NCBI RefSeq assembly: GCF_045679555.1
Contig: NC_092090.1
Location: 27,985,702 to 28,049,701 of the forward strand
Source: Salvelinus alpinus
Taxonomy: Eukaryota > Chordata > Actinopteri > Salmoniformes > Salmonidae
Length of the DNA: 64,000 nucleotides
Reading direction: 5' to 3'
Of this stretch, positions 39,634 through 54,500 are shown in pieces. The position numbers and the translations under genes were made by a program. The notes beneath the pieces were generated by a model. That model was not told the DNA's origin, ran no database searches, and was given only the letters and a program-made list of their open reading frames with translations. Within the stretch, counting starts at the first letter, position 1; every line of letters starts with the position of its first letter.

Positions 39634-42370
39634 GGTTATGGCAGGTGAAACAGTGTTAGAGTAGTCTAGTGTGAGGGGTTATGTCAGGGGAAACGGTGTT
39701 GCAGTAGTCTAGTGAGGGGTTATGGCAGGAGAAACAGTGTTGCAGATGTCTAGAGTGAGGGGTTATGGCAGGGAAACAGTGTTGCAGATGTCTAGTGTGA
39801 GGGGTTATGAGAAGGGAAACAGTGTTGCAGATGTCTAGTGTGAGGGGTTATGAGAAGGGAAACAGTGTTGCAGATGTCTAGAATGAGGGATTATGAGAAG
39901 GGAAACAGTGTTGCTGTAGTCTAGTGTGAGGGGTTATGAGAAGGGAAACAGTGTTGAAGTAATCTAGTGTTAGGGATTATGAGAAGAGAAACAGTGTTGC
40001 AGATGTCTAGAATGAGGGATTATGAGAAGAGAAACAGTGTTGCAGATGTCTAGAATGAGGGGTTATGAGAAGGGAAACAGTGTTGCAGTAGTCTAGTATG
40101 AGGGGTTATGGCAGGGGAAACAGTGTTGCAGATGTCTAGAGTGAGGGGTTATGAGAAGGGAAACAGTGTTGCAGTAGTCTAGTGTGAGGGGTTATGAGAA
40201 GGGAAACAGTGTTGCAGATGTCTAGTGTGAGGGGTTATGAGAAGGGAAACAGTGTTGCAGATGTCTAGTGTGAGGGGTTATGAGAAGGGAAACAGTGTTG
40301 CTGTAGTCTAGTGTGAGGGGTTATGAGAAGGGAAACAGTGTTGAAGTAATCTAGTGTTAGGGATTATGAGAAGAGAAACAGTGTTGCAGTAGTCTAGTGT
40401 GAGGGGTTATGGCAGGGGAAACGGTGTTGCAGTAGTCTAGTGTGAGGGGTTATGGCAGGGGAAACGGTGTTGCAGTAGTCTAGTGTGAGGGGTTATGGCA
40501 GGGGAAACAGTGTTGCAGTAGTCTAGTATGAGGGGTTATGGCAGGGGAAACGGTGTTGCAGTAGTCTAGTGTGAGGGGTTATGTCAGGGGAAACGGTGTT
40601 GCAGTAGTCTAGTGAGGGGTTATGGCAGGGGAAACGGTGTTGCAGTAGTCTAGTGTGAGGGGTTATGGCAGGGGAAACAGTGTTGCAGTAGTCTAGTGTG
40701 AGGGGTTATGGCAGGGGAAACAGTGTTGCAGTAATCTAGTGTTAGGGGTTATGAGAAGGGAAACAGTGTTGCTGTAGTCTAGTGTGAGGGGTTATGGCAG
40801 GGGAAACAGTGTTGAAGTAATCTAGTGTAAGGGGTTATGAGAAGGGAAACAGTGTTGCTGTAGTCTAGTGTGAGGGATTATGAGAAGGGAAACAGTGTTG
40901 CTGTAGTCTAGTGTGAGGGATTATGAGAAGGGAAACAGTGTTGCTGTAGTCTAGTGTGAGGGGTTACGGCAGGGGAAACGGTGTTGCAGTAGTCTAGTGT
41001 GAGGGGTTATGGCAGGGGAAACAGTGTTGCAGTAGTCTAGTGTGAGGGGTTATGGCAGGGGAAACGGTGTTGCAGTAGTCTAATGTGAGGGGTTATGGCA
41101 GGAGAAACGGTGTTGCAGTAGTCTAGTGTGAGGGGTTATGGAAGGGGAATCAGTGTTACAGTAGTCTAGTGTGAGGGGTTATGGAAGGGGAAACAGTGTT
41201 GCAGTAGTCTAGTGTGAGGGGTTATGGCAGGTGAAACGGTGTTGCAGTAGTCTAGTGTGAGGGGTTATGGCAGGGGAAACGGTGTTGCAGTAGTCTAGTG
41301 TGAGGGGTTATGGCAGGGGAAACAGTGTTGCAGTAGTCTAGTGTGAGGGGTTATGACAGGGGAAACAGTGTTGCAGTAGTCTAGTGTGAGGGGTTATGGC
41401 AGGGGAAACGGTGTTGCAGTAGTCTAGTGTGAGGGGTTATGGCAGGGGAAACGGTGTTGCAGTAGTCTAGTGTGAGGGGTTATGGCAGGAGAAACAGTGT
41501 TGCAGTAGTCTAGTGTGAGGGGTTATGGCAGGGGAAACGGTGTTGCAGTAGTCTAGTGTGAGGGGTTATGGCAGGGGAAACGGTGTTGCAGTAGTCTAGT
41601 GTGAGGGGTTATGGCAGGGGAAACGGTGTTGCAGTAGTCTAGTGTGAGGGGTTATGGCAGGGGAAACGCTGTTGCAGTAGTCTAGTGTGAGGGGTTATGG
41701 CAGGGGAAACGGTGTTGCAGTAGTCTAGTGTGAGGGGTTATGGCAGGGGAAACGGTGTTGCAGTAGTCTAGTGTGAGGGGTTATGGCAGGGAAATGGTGT
41801 TGCAGTAGTCTAGTGTGAGGGGTTATGGCAGGGGAAACGCTGTTGCAGTAGTCTAGTGTGAGGGGTTATGGCAGGGGAAACGGTGTTGCAGTAGTCTAGT
41901 GTGAGGGGTTATGGCAGTGGAAACAGTGTTGCAGTAGTCTAGTGTGAGGGGTTATGGGAGGAGAAATGCTGTTGCAGTAGTCTAGTGTGAGGGGTTATGG
42001 CAGGGGAAACAGTGTTGCAGTAGTCTAGTGTGAGGGGTTATGGCAGGGGAAACGGTGTTGCAGTAGTCTAGTGTGAGGGGTTATGGCAGGGGAAACAGTG
42101 TTGCAGTAGTCTAGTGTGAGGGGTTATGGCAGGGGAAACAGTGTTGCAGTAGTCTAGTGTGAGGGGTTATGGCAGGGGAAACGGTGTTGCAGTAGTCTAG
42201 TGTGAGGGGTTATGGCAGGGGAAACAGTGTTGCAGTAGTCTAGTGTGAGGGGTTATGGCAGGGGAAACAGTGTTGCAGTAGTCTAGTGTGTGGTGTGGGA
42301 ATAATGACAAGCGAACCTGGTGAGCTTTTTGTTCACATTGCCCTAAAAAGGGAATCGAACTACAGAATTC

Positions 42371-42422
42371 AAGCGAACTGAACTCAGACCACCTCTCAAG
42401 ATGGTCTCAGTTCAGTTCGCTT
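42371..42422. repeat. 21-bp inverted repeat at minisatellite edge
   Basis: AAGCGAACTGAACTCAGACC plus A (42371-42391) and its near-perfect reverse complement (42402-42422) with a 10-nt loop and one mismatch. It sits in a tttcacattg / gttcacactg-bounded fish repeat flanking the minisatellite. Confidence 0.85.
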
Positions 42423-42956
42423 CTGGGCTCTTTTGAGGGTTTGAGTTGCTTTGGAGTGTTCACACTGCACAAGAAATTAAGCAAACTGCACTGAGTTCAC
42501 AAAAATATATAGTTCACAAAAATATATTATAAAATATTTTTTTCCACTAATTAGTATATTGACAAATTGCATCAGATCTTTTCTCCTCAGATCATTTTCA
42601 GAGCTAATCTGATTGGTCAAAATACCAATTAGTTAAAAAAAACATTTGAATTGGGCTTCCTGTATAAACGCAGCCTTAGAGTAACCAGAGGTGTATATAT
42701 GAGAGTAATGATTTGATATTGTAGCTTTAAATATCCACTGTGTGATGGGAATGGAGCTCTTCCTCAACTGAGTGAACAGAGCACCATCCTAACTGCCTTC
42801 TTTCCAACTTGTTCTCCCCATGTCTCTCAGGGGCCATCACAGAGTAATTGCTGTATTACAGTGGAGTTTGGGCTCATCTATAAATGATCAGGGCTCTATA
42901 ATAATCCTCTGACCTGGGTTCATCTGAATGCTCACACACAGAGCACCAAACACACA

Positions 42957-45507
<2,551 letters not shown>

Positions 45508-46540
45508 CAATGTTCCCTCTAAGATGCGCGAGAGAGCGGGCGTGCAGCTCCCCCAGGACTGCCATGCAGAGGAAATATCAGCCCACACAGAGAAGCACAA
45601 ACTTTCTAGAGTTTTCCCCATTAGTTAACATGTTTCTGTTTACTGTGGGAATTGTGATCGAAACAACGCAATATAAGCCACTTTCAATGCAACATATCAA
45701 AACAAAACAAACTATGCAAGAGATCTGTTGTAGGCAGAACCCATCGGAGTAGGATTTTATTGCATTGACAGGCACAACATAGGCCGTACTCTACACAGAC
45801 CGGTGCACCATAACCAATCAGAGCTGCAGTAGGCCTATATGCAAATAGACCATTGCCATATATGGATCTGTGCCATTCACTTTGAACTGGACTGTTTATA
45901 CAGCATGAGTGGTGGTGAGTAGATGAGTTTGTTTTGAGATCAAAGCCAGAGCTACATGTAGCGACATGTGTACATGTGTTCATATCCTTTGCTAGTTAGT
46001 CAGTTATTAGCCCAGTTATAGATCATTTGTAGTCAGCAATGGGGGAGTGATTGCTTCCTACAAGAGCACAAAACGTGTGCATTTCTAGACATATTTGAAA
46101 AGTCAGGTAAATTGCTTATTTGTCTTAAAGGAGCAGTGTAGCCAATAGGCAGAGGGTAGCATATTTTGCCTGATTCTCTGTAATAATGGTATGTGAATAA
46201 CGATGCATTTTATTTTATAAAGTGGATTCTTGCATCAAACACATGTTGAGTCACCATGTCTGAAGGACAGATGGATGAACAGGTTAATCTCAAGCCCTGC
46301 ATGTTTTTTTCAAAGGTCTCATGGAATGTAGGCCTACATTGAACACCACACATTGTCTGCTACTGTAGGCTGAACGATAGAACAGCTATTTCCATGTTGA
46401 CATATTATGGGATGCATTGTCTCCATTGTTTACCACCTCAGTGTTCACATTAAACACGCTCCGAATTTTCACAACGTTCAAGTTTGTGCTCAGCAGACCT
46501 GAAATTTGCTCAGTGACGAAAAAAAATAGAGGGAACATTG
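45508..46540. mobile_element. hAT-like non-autonomous element
   Basis: 1033 bp bounded by CAATGTTCCCTCTAAGATGC on the left and, reversed, CAATGTTCCCTCTATTTTTT on the right (14 identical terminal bases). Flanks ctgactac (45500-45507) and ctgattag (46541-46548) look like an 8-bp target duplication with two changes, which fits hAT. No transposase coding was seen. Confidence 0.75.
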
Positions 46541-46548
46541 CTGATTAG

Positions 46549-48521
46549 TATTTTCCTCTTTACCCTGACCAGATGATACTCGGTCAGGAGCTCCTGGAAT
46601 AGATGCAGGCATACCATAGTGACCTGTCCTAAACAGTGGTGTAGGGCTCTGATGGTTCACCTAGGGTGGGAGAGGATCTGAGGTCATGTATGGTTGGAGC
46701 TACCTGCCCAACAGCAGGCCATCAGCAGGGTGAGTTATGGTCCTGGTGGAGCCTGTGGGCTGGGCCTGGTCCCTAGCACCAGAGGAATGAGACAGACAGC
46801 TGAGAGCCTCCACCCCGGCCCAGTCCGCCCAGCCAGCGTCAAACAGAGCCTTGTTGCCTGAGTGCTGGGGACACATGGCATGATGGCGGCCTGGTGAAAA
46901 GGATGCTGACAGCTGGGGACAGGGGGATGCCTCATGAGGGGACAGAGGTTAGGGTCATGTGTTATGATCAGACCTGGAGGATCATGGGACTGCTGTGGAT
47001 TGTCAACCACCACATACTTATGATTCAGCTAATGAGAAAGAGCCTTACTGTGAACTGCTAACCACAACGATGAGACAGACACTGTTCAGAAGGCAGAGAT
47101 GTACTTGAGAAGGTGTACACTGACCATTTGTGTGAAAGAACTGTGTATGGTGATATTAGGTGGTGATATTAGAGGGAGTCAGAGTTGTATCTTTGATGGT
47201 CTAAATTGTATACATAAGGATCTTTCAATAGGGTACATCGGGAAAATGGGGTTGAGTGAGAAATAAATGTAGATTGTATCAACAAACGTCACATTATAAA
47301 TAAAGCGTATAATGTTGATAATATATGTACATACAATATGTAGGTAAAACATGTAGGAACGTTTCAACACTATATTACTGCAGATTGTGTCATCTTTAAA
47401 AAATAGAACAAAATGTAACTGAAAAATAGCATCTGATTAATAACAATAATAATAACACCAACAATTCCATTAATAACACTAGAGGTAGCAGCTGATTACA
47501 GTCTTCTATTCTCACTGAACATTTCAACATTGTTCTCTCAGGGAGGGTCCTGTATTGCATGTGAGATTCAGGAGCTGGATGATCTTGTCTTCATCATATC
47601 CAGCCGATGCCTGTCAGTCCTCTGTTCTGACAGCCCAAAGTGTCTCCAATGCAACTGCACCCACAAGTGCTTTTCAAGTGGTTTTCAGTGGCGACAGGAG
47701 TGTCACAGCAGACAGGTAATACATGCACACAGACACCATACACCCAGACACCATACACCACACACTCATATGAACCAATGCACACATGCTCACACACACA
47801 CACACACACATTGTATATTCATACACACAAATGTACACATTTTTCTCTTTCGCACGCACACACACGCACTCTCTCGCTCTCTCTCGAACACAAACTCACT
47901 GGACACTGAGCATCATATATTTTATCTTTTTACATCAGTCTTTCCATCCAAACCAGCCCTTCACCGCCGATTCCCCTTCCCCAAAACATAGAGGTCTGTG
48001 AGGATGGCAGTGCCAGTATGGCTTCGTGAAGTCAACTAGTCCATCAGAGTAAAGGGTTTCAGAGAACCAGACAGACAGAGAGGGATGAGAGGAGTCCTCT
48101 GAAGGATTACAGCCAAGTCTCTTTTCTCCTTCTGTTCCTCTCAGGCTCCCCTGTTACATCCCTCTGCCCTGTCCTGCTCCTGGTTCCTGGCACGCCTGAA
48201 GACCAAGACACTGTCCCGCTGCCTCACAGGGACTCTTCATGCCTGGACAAGCCCATAATAACCCTCTTCACCCTGCACCTCCCCTTGTCTGTCCAACTCC
48301 TCTTGATGTCCTGTCCTCTTAGTCCACGGGGCCATGCAAGACCCAACTCCCCCTGACAGTGACAAAGTTCTGGCTGTGCTGTTGCTGTGCTGTGTGGGAG
48401 GGGCCTGTCTGTCTGTAGAGTCTACTGGCCTGGCAGTGGAGCCAGGTTGAGGTGGGGCTGTGAGAAGGTGCTCTGGGGCCGGGGGCAGCAGGGCAGGGAG
48501 CTGGCTGGCTGGCTGGCTGGC
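46549..48521. other. 3' flank of nkd1; no other gene recognised
   Basis: Part of this is presumably the nkd1 3' untranslated region (minus strand, downstream of the stop at 48522), but I see no convincing polyadenylation signal to fix its end. There are short CA-rich repeats at about 47720-47870 and CTGG repeats at 48501-48520. Confidence 0.4.
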
Positions 48522-51500
48522 TCAGGACTGGTAGAAGTGGTGGTAGTGGTGGTGGTGTTCATGGTGGTGATGATGCTCGTGCCTCTGAACCATCTGGGCC
48601 AGCCCTCCTTCATAGAGGAGCACACTGGGTAGGACCCTCACCTGCTCCTTCTCCACCACAGACCCCACTGGAGCCCCCAGGGCCCGGTACTGCTGTTGGC
48701 CCTCCTTGGCCCTCTGCTTGTGCCTGCGGTAGGGGGCTGAGGACTGGTGAGGGGGGGCTTGGCTGGGTAGGGCCGGGGGAGGTGGGGCCCCTCTGCTCCT
48801 CATCACCCTGCCCGTGGTGGTCTGTGTGGGGTGCATCCGGCTGTGGGACTTGGGGGAGCGCAGGGCGTGTTTACCTGAGTCTTTACTCGGTCGTGGGGGA
48901 CAAAGGGTGTCAGGGCCTGGGGCGGTGCTGCTCTCCATGGCCACCTGTGATCGATGGTGGTGGGAGTAGGTGTGGCCGTTCTCTGGTTCATGAGAGCGAG
49001 ACCTGGTCTGGTTCGATGGTCGGGTCTGTGGCTCTGCTTTCACAGGCTCTGTGGTGGGGGCTGGAGAGGGGAGAAATACAGGTCAGGATAAATAACCCAT
49101 GATGGGTCAATTGATACATCAATAACTTAATTGAATGACTGAGAAGTTCATAACTCAAACGTTAAAATTACCATTTCCAATACTTTTGTAATACCTCTTT
49201 TCATTTTTTTCTGCTTTCTTTTTTCACAGAACAAAGTGTATTTTTCTGTTTGAACTAGAGGGGGGGGTCACACTAAAAAAATCAGCCCGTCAACACAGAC
49301 ATTTAAACAAAAGCAGCCCCATATTAAACATAATTTAATTCACTTCATGATGAGGCCTGGCCCCTGAAGACATATCGTATTGTGCCCTGGTGGGTCCAGA
49401 TGTTTTACTGGCCAGACCTACATGCCTGCCTCCAAGCAGGTGCTGGGGTAATGAAGGCCTCTATCTGGACACAGCTTCAAAGTACCGCGGTGCTGTGATC
49501 GGTCAGTGCCTCTAGTCTCCAATCTCTCCACCATCGCCCCCGGCTCTAGCCCCCCTCAATCTTCTGGCTTTCTACCCCCCCGGACCAGCCCACCTGGGCC
49601 AGCTCACCTGCTCCAAAGCGGGATGTGTAATTCTCGATGCCGGCCAGGTCTAGGTAGTGGTTCCTGCGCTCCAGGTTCTCATCCACACAGTGGCGCTGGC
49701 AGCCCCGACTCTGACCCTGCTGGGTCAGAACCTGGTGCTGGATAGTGTGGTGGTCACTGTGATGGCGCCTGGAGGGGAGAGAGATGGGACTTTACAACAG
49801 CTTGAAGTTTTTAGCTCTCTAAGATGCATTGCAAAACATACATTCTGTCGGTGTCAAAATCAAGATTGTTATTAGTGTCAAAGATGTACAGATGTACATT
49901 ATTGTCTTGTAAAACCTTGATGCAGGCTGTAGAACATATGTTACCTGAGGAGGGCTCGAGACTTCTTCTCTACACTTTTAAGGTCTTCAATGCACTTGTC
50001 AGTCTTGGTTCTGGGGTGGGGCATGTCTGTGAGAGAGCAGGACATTATCAAAAAGAGCAGCCACACACACACACACAATTTCTCTCAGAAGAAAGAAACC
50101 TTTGTTCACTGCCTTTTACTTTGAAGATCTATAAAATACAAAAAACAACAATGCTTCGTTTATTTACTCCAGGTCTCATATAAGACACAAAGAAAAAATA
50201 TATACAGTACCAGTCAAATGTTTGGATACACCTACTCATTCAAGGGTTTTTCTTTATTTGTACTATTTTCTACATTGTAGAATAATAGTGAAGACATTAA
50301 AACTATGAAATAACACATATGGAATCATGTAGTAACCAAAAAAAGTGTTAAACAAATTTAAATATATTTGAGATTCTTCAAAGTGGCAACCTTTTTCTTT
50401 GATGACAGCTTTGCAGATCCCTGGCATTCTCTCAACCAGCTTCACCTGGAATGTTTATACAACAGTCTTGAAGGAGTTCCAGCATATGCTAAGCACTTGT
50501 TGGCTGCTTTTCCTTCACTCTGCACTCTGTCCAACTCATCCCAAACCATCTCAATTGGGTTGAGGTCTGGTGATTGTGGAGGCCAGGTCATCTGATGCAG
50601 CACTCCATCACTCTTCTTCTTGGAGAAATAGCCCTTACATAGCCTGGAGGTGTGTTGGGTCATTGTCCTGTTGAAAAACAAATGATAGTCCCACTAAGCG
50701 CAAACCAGATGGGATTGTGTAATGCTACAGAATACTGTGGTAGCTATGCTGGTTAAGTGTGCCTTGCATTCAAAATAAATCACAGACAGTGTCACCAACA
50801 TAGCACCCCCACACATCTTCCTCCATGCTTCACGGTGGGAACCACACATACAGAGATCATCTGTTCACTCTGCATCTCACAAACAGACAGCGGTTGGAAC
50901 CAAAAATCTCAAATTTGGACTCATCAGACCAAAGGACAGGTTCCCACCAGTCTAATGTCAATTGCTCGTTTTTCTTGGCCCAAGCAAGTCTCTTCTTATT
51001 GGTGTCCTTTAGTAGTGGTTTCTTTGCAACAATTCAACCATGAAGGCCTGATTCACGCAGTCTCCTCTGAACAGTTGATGTTGAGATGTGTCTGTTACTT
51101 GAACTCTTTCTGAGGCTGTTAACTCTAATGAACTTATCCTCTGCAGAAGAGGTAACTCTGGGTTTTCCTTTCCTGTGGCGGTCCTCATGAGAGCCAGTTT
51201 CATCATAGCGCTTGATGTTTTTTGCGCCTGCACTTAAAGAAACTTTCAAAGTTCTTGACATTTTCCCGGGTTGACTGACCATGTCTTAAAGTAATGATGG
51301 ACTGTCGTTTCTCTTTGCTTATTTGAGCTGTTCTTGCCATAATATGGACTTGGTCTTGTACCAAATAGGGCTATCTTCTGCATACCACCCCTACCTTGTC
51401 ACAACACAACTGATTGGCTCAAACGCATTACGAAGGAAAGAAATTCCACAAATGTACTTTTAACAAGGCACACCTGTTAATTGAAAAGCATTCCAGGTGA

Positions 51501-54500
51501 CTACCACATGAAGCTGGTTGAGAGAATGTGCAAAGCTGTCATCAAGGCAAATGGTGGCTATTTGAAGAATCTCAAATATAAACTATATTTTGATTTGTTT
51601 AACACTTCTTTGGTGACTACATGATTCCATATGTGTTATTTCATAGTTTTGATGTCTTCACTATGATTCTACAATGTAGAAATAATAAAAATAAAGGAAA
51701 ACCCTGGAATGAGTAGTTGTGTCCAAACTTTTGACTGGTACTGTATATATAACCCAGAGTTTATTAATGAAGTGAGATATGTTGTGGTTTGAAATTAGCA
51801 TTAAGACAGACAGTTAATGGTTCGTTTTCAAAGCCTGCTTCTTTTGAATCGCTTGACGTTATAAATAGCCCCAACAACAGATAAACAAACAGGGCATCAT
51901 ATTTTATAGCAATTTTTTTATTATTCTCAATACTTGTTTACCAAGTCGTCAGTTAGAAAAGTTACGTTGAATGTAGCTATATTTTACCGACAGCTCTGAG
52001 AAGTGGGGGGTGAGGGAGAAGAAGAAACACTTTGGAGAAAAATAAAATGGTTGTGGATATCAAACGGAGTTGGTGCATCTCTTAAGGTTTCTTTCAGAGT
52101 ATTTGAAGGCACTGGGGGGTTCTCAGCTCTGTCACTACTCCCATCATTAAAAATGAACCCCATTGTGCCGGAGAGATAGGCAGAGAGTGAGAGAGAGAGG
52201 AGTCTGACATGCCTGAAGCAGGTGCCTTTCCGCATGACAATAAACAAGACTCTGGATGTGCTGACAGCAGAACAGTCAAGTAGGGGAGCCCAAAGAACAC
52301 CGCTCTCTCTCCTCCCCCCTCTATCTCCCCCTTCTGGTCCCCTGTCTCCCCATCCTCCCTCCCTCCCAGCCCTGTGATCCTCTCCCAGCCCTGTGGTTAC
52401 CTGCGGGGCCCTGAGTGCAGCTCCGCCAGCGCTGGCTGGAGTCGGGGGCCACGGAGAGCTTGACCCGCAGTGTCTTGCTGCTGCTGGGGGAATGGTTGAC
52501 CGACGTGTCCACCACCTCATAGATGGTGTGGAGCAGGCTGGTGATGTCCTGAGGGGGGAGGAGAAAAAAAAGAGAGAAAGAGAGAGAGAAAGAGAAAGAG
52601 AGAGCGAGAGAGAGAGGGTCTGAGTTAGTGCACAGCCGACAACTCAGTTACTGTAGTCTGTCTAGCATGTTACAGGCAAACAGGAGATGAAGAGAAGAAC
52701 ATGCAGAGTTGTCAGTTGTTTTATTTCAGTGTTCTCCCTGTAAAGTGATCAGGCAGGGAGTACAAAGAGGGAGTACAAAGATGGGATAAATGCATGACAA
52801 GATATGTCTGGGAGGTGGGAGGAGAAGTGCTAAAAGATGAACTGATGCACAACCCACTCTATAGCAGCTCTGCTCTTAATAGACAGAGCCTTCATTACCC
52901 TTTCTCTCTGTAGGCTTTTTATGGTGGTTAGTGTAACTTTGGCAGTGGTTCAATTAAGAGCTTTTAAAGTATTATCTCCCTCTCAGTATCTCTCTCTTTC
53001 TCGCTCTTTGAAAGAGTTGAGTAGCTAAGGGCCATAGCACAGACCTTTGCCTCAGGGCTACGAGTCAGACATAGACAGAATAAGAAAGAGAGAAAATAAG
53101 AGGGAAAATCCTGTAGGAGACAGAAAGGCCGAATAACATCCACACAAAGTCAGTGAGCACAGAGCAGACATCTGAAATCTGCACTCGCTTAAGTCTTTAA
53201 AAGTCTGTTTAGGAAGAGAGCAACATGAACATCCACAGATGGATCAAAAACATAGTATGTTTAATTATACATATTTCAAGTCTTGTTAGCATTTTCCCTC
53301 TGAAGGTAATTACTGCATTTCTACTAATGTTCCCTGGACTGTCACTGCCAAGAAAAGGGGCTTACAAAGCCACTCAGAAATTCAGACCTTTTTGGGCCTG
53401 TTAGCCTAGCTTCTGCTCTTGCTCCTCTAAAACATCCAAATGCCTGCATTCCTATTGCCTTGCCTCTCTCTGAATGCAACATAAAGGCCTATTATGAGCT
53501 CTTTGGGGACTAGCTCCAGATACCGTTTCAAACGCTAAGACATAAAAAAGCCTCCTATGTCATTTTTAGTTTCCATTTTTTCATACGTCTCAAGAAATAA
53601 AGAAAGGGAGCTGGAGAAGAAAGCTATTTCCTTCTTCTTCTTCTTTTTGTGTGAGCTGCCGCCTGCCGTCTCATGTGCCGCGGGGCCATGGGCGATGCCA
53701 AAGAAACTGGAGATCCAACCATCCCACCACACAGAGGACGGCTTCAGTCTCTTCACACCGTTTCAACTCAGCTCTCCAAAAATACAGGCCTCTCTGACTG
53801 CACTGCTCAGATCTTTACAAGGCAGCAGCCCGCCACTAGGTATCTATCGCTGGGAAGGAAAATGTCTCTTTGGTTCCTAGTGGCTGTATTATTGAAATGG
53901 ATGAATGTAACTTCATCTGATTGTGTCTCACTTAGTCTATGTATGTGTATGTGTGTATTAGATTGAAAGAGGAAAAGATCATGAGCGGGTAAAGAAAAGT
54001 AAAGTTCCCTGTTATGTGTTAGAGTATGTTTGAATATAAAATATGTTTGAACCCTTACCTCTCTGGTGACCTTGCCATTGTTGTCAAAATCATACAGCGT
54101 GAACGTCCACTCCTGTCTGTTGTCTTCCTCTACAGAGACGGCACACTCAAGCTCCTGAAACGAATCGCATTGCAATATAAGTATCAATACATTCACGACT
54201 GTGTGCAAGTGTGCCTCCTTCCATCCCTGAAAGAGTATTATATTGTCGCTCTAGTTTTTCCCAGAAGCACTAATAAATGGTCCATGTTGGTGGTTCACAG
54301 TTCAACTTCACACTCACTTCAAACTGAAGCTGTTTCTGTGTGCCTGTGGGCGCCTGGCTCGCTCTCCCCTGCATCTTCTCCTCCACACAGCAACTGTCCA
54401 CCGTCTTCTCCGGGGGCAGAGCCACTGTAAGAACACACACGCAACCAAATGATCAAATACAAGTTTACTGGTCGCGTACACAGTTTAGCAGATGTTGTAG

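Larger units (their letters stand above)
36535..42290 (+). repeat. 43-bp minisatellite split by an LTR element
   Basis: Units of gtgtgaggggttatggcagg, ggaaacggtgttgcagtagt and cta fill 36535-37076 (about 13 copies) and 39634-42290 (about 60). Variants include gagaaggg for ggcagggg, gatgtctag for gtagtctag, and tgttaggga for tgtgagggg. Variants are mixed in 36540-36800 and 39640-40400 but rare after about 40970. The LTR element at 37077-39633 is inserted inside a unit with a GGTTA duplication. Confidence 0.97.

Noticed and set aside
47530-47991. 153-codon plus-strand frame with Cys-rich start
   Set aside because: The second half is CA/His-rich simple repeat, there is no splice context or recognisable domain, and it lies in the 3' flank of nkd1.
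53557-53966. Overlapping plus-strand frames of 97-107 codons
   Set aside because: They lie in an nkd1 intron on the opposite strand, and no homology or splice structure was seen.
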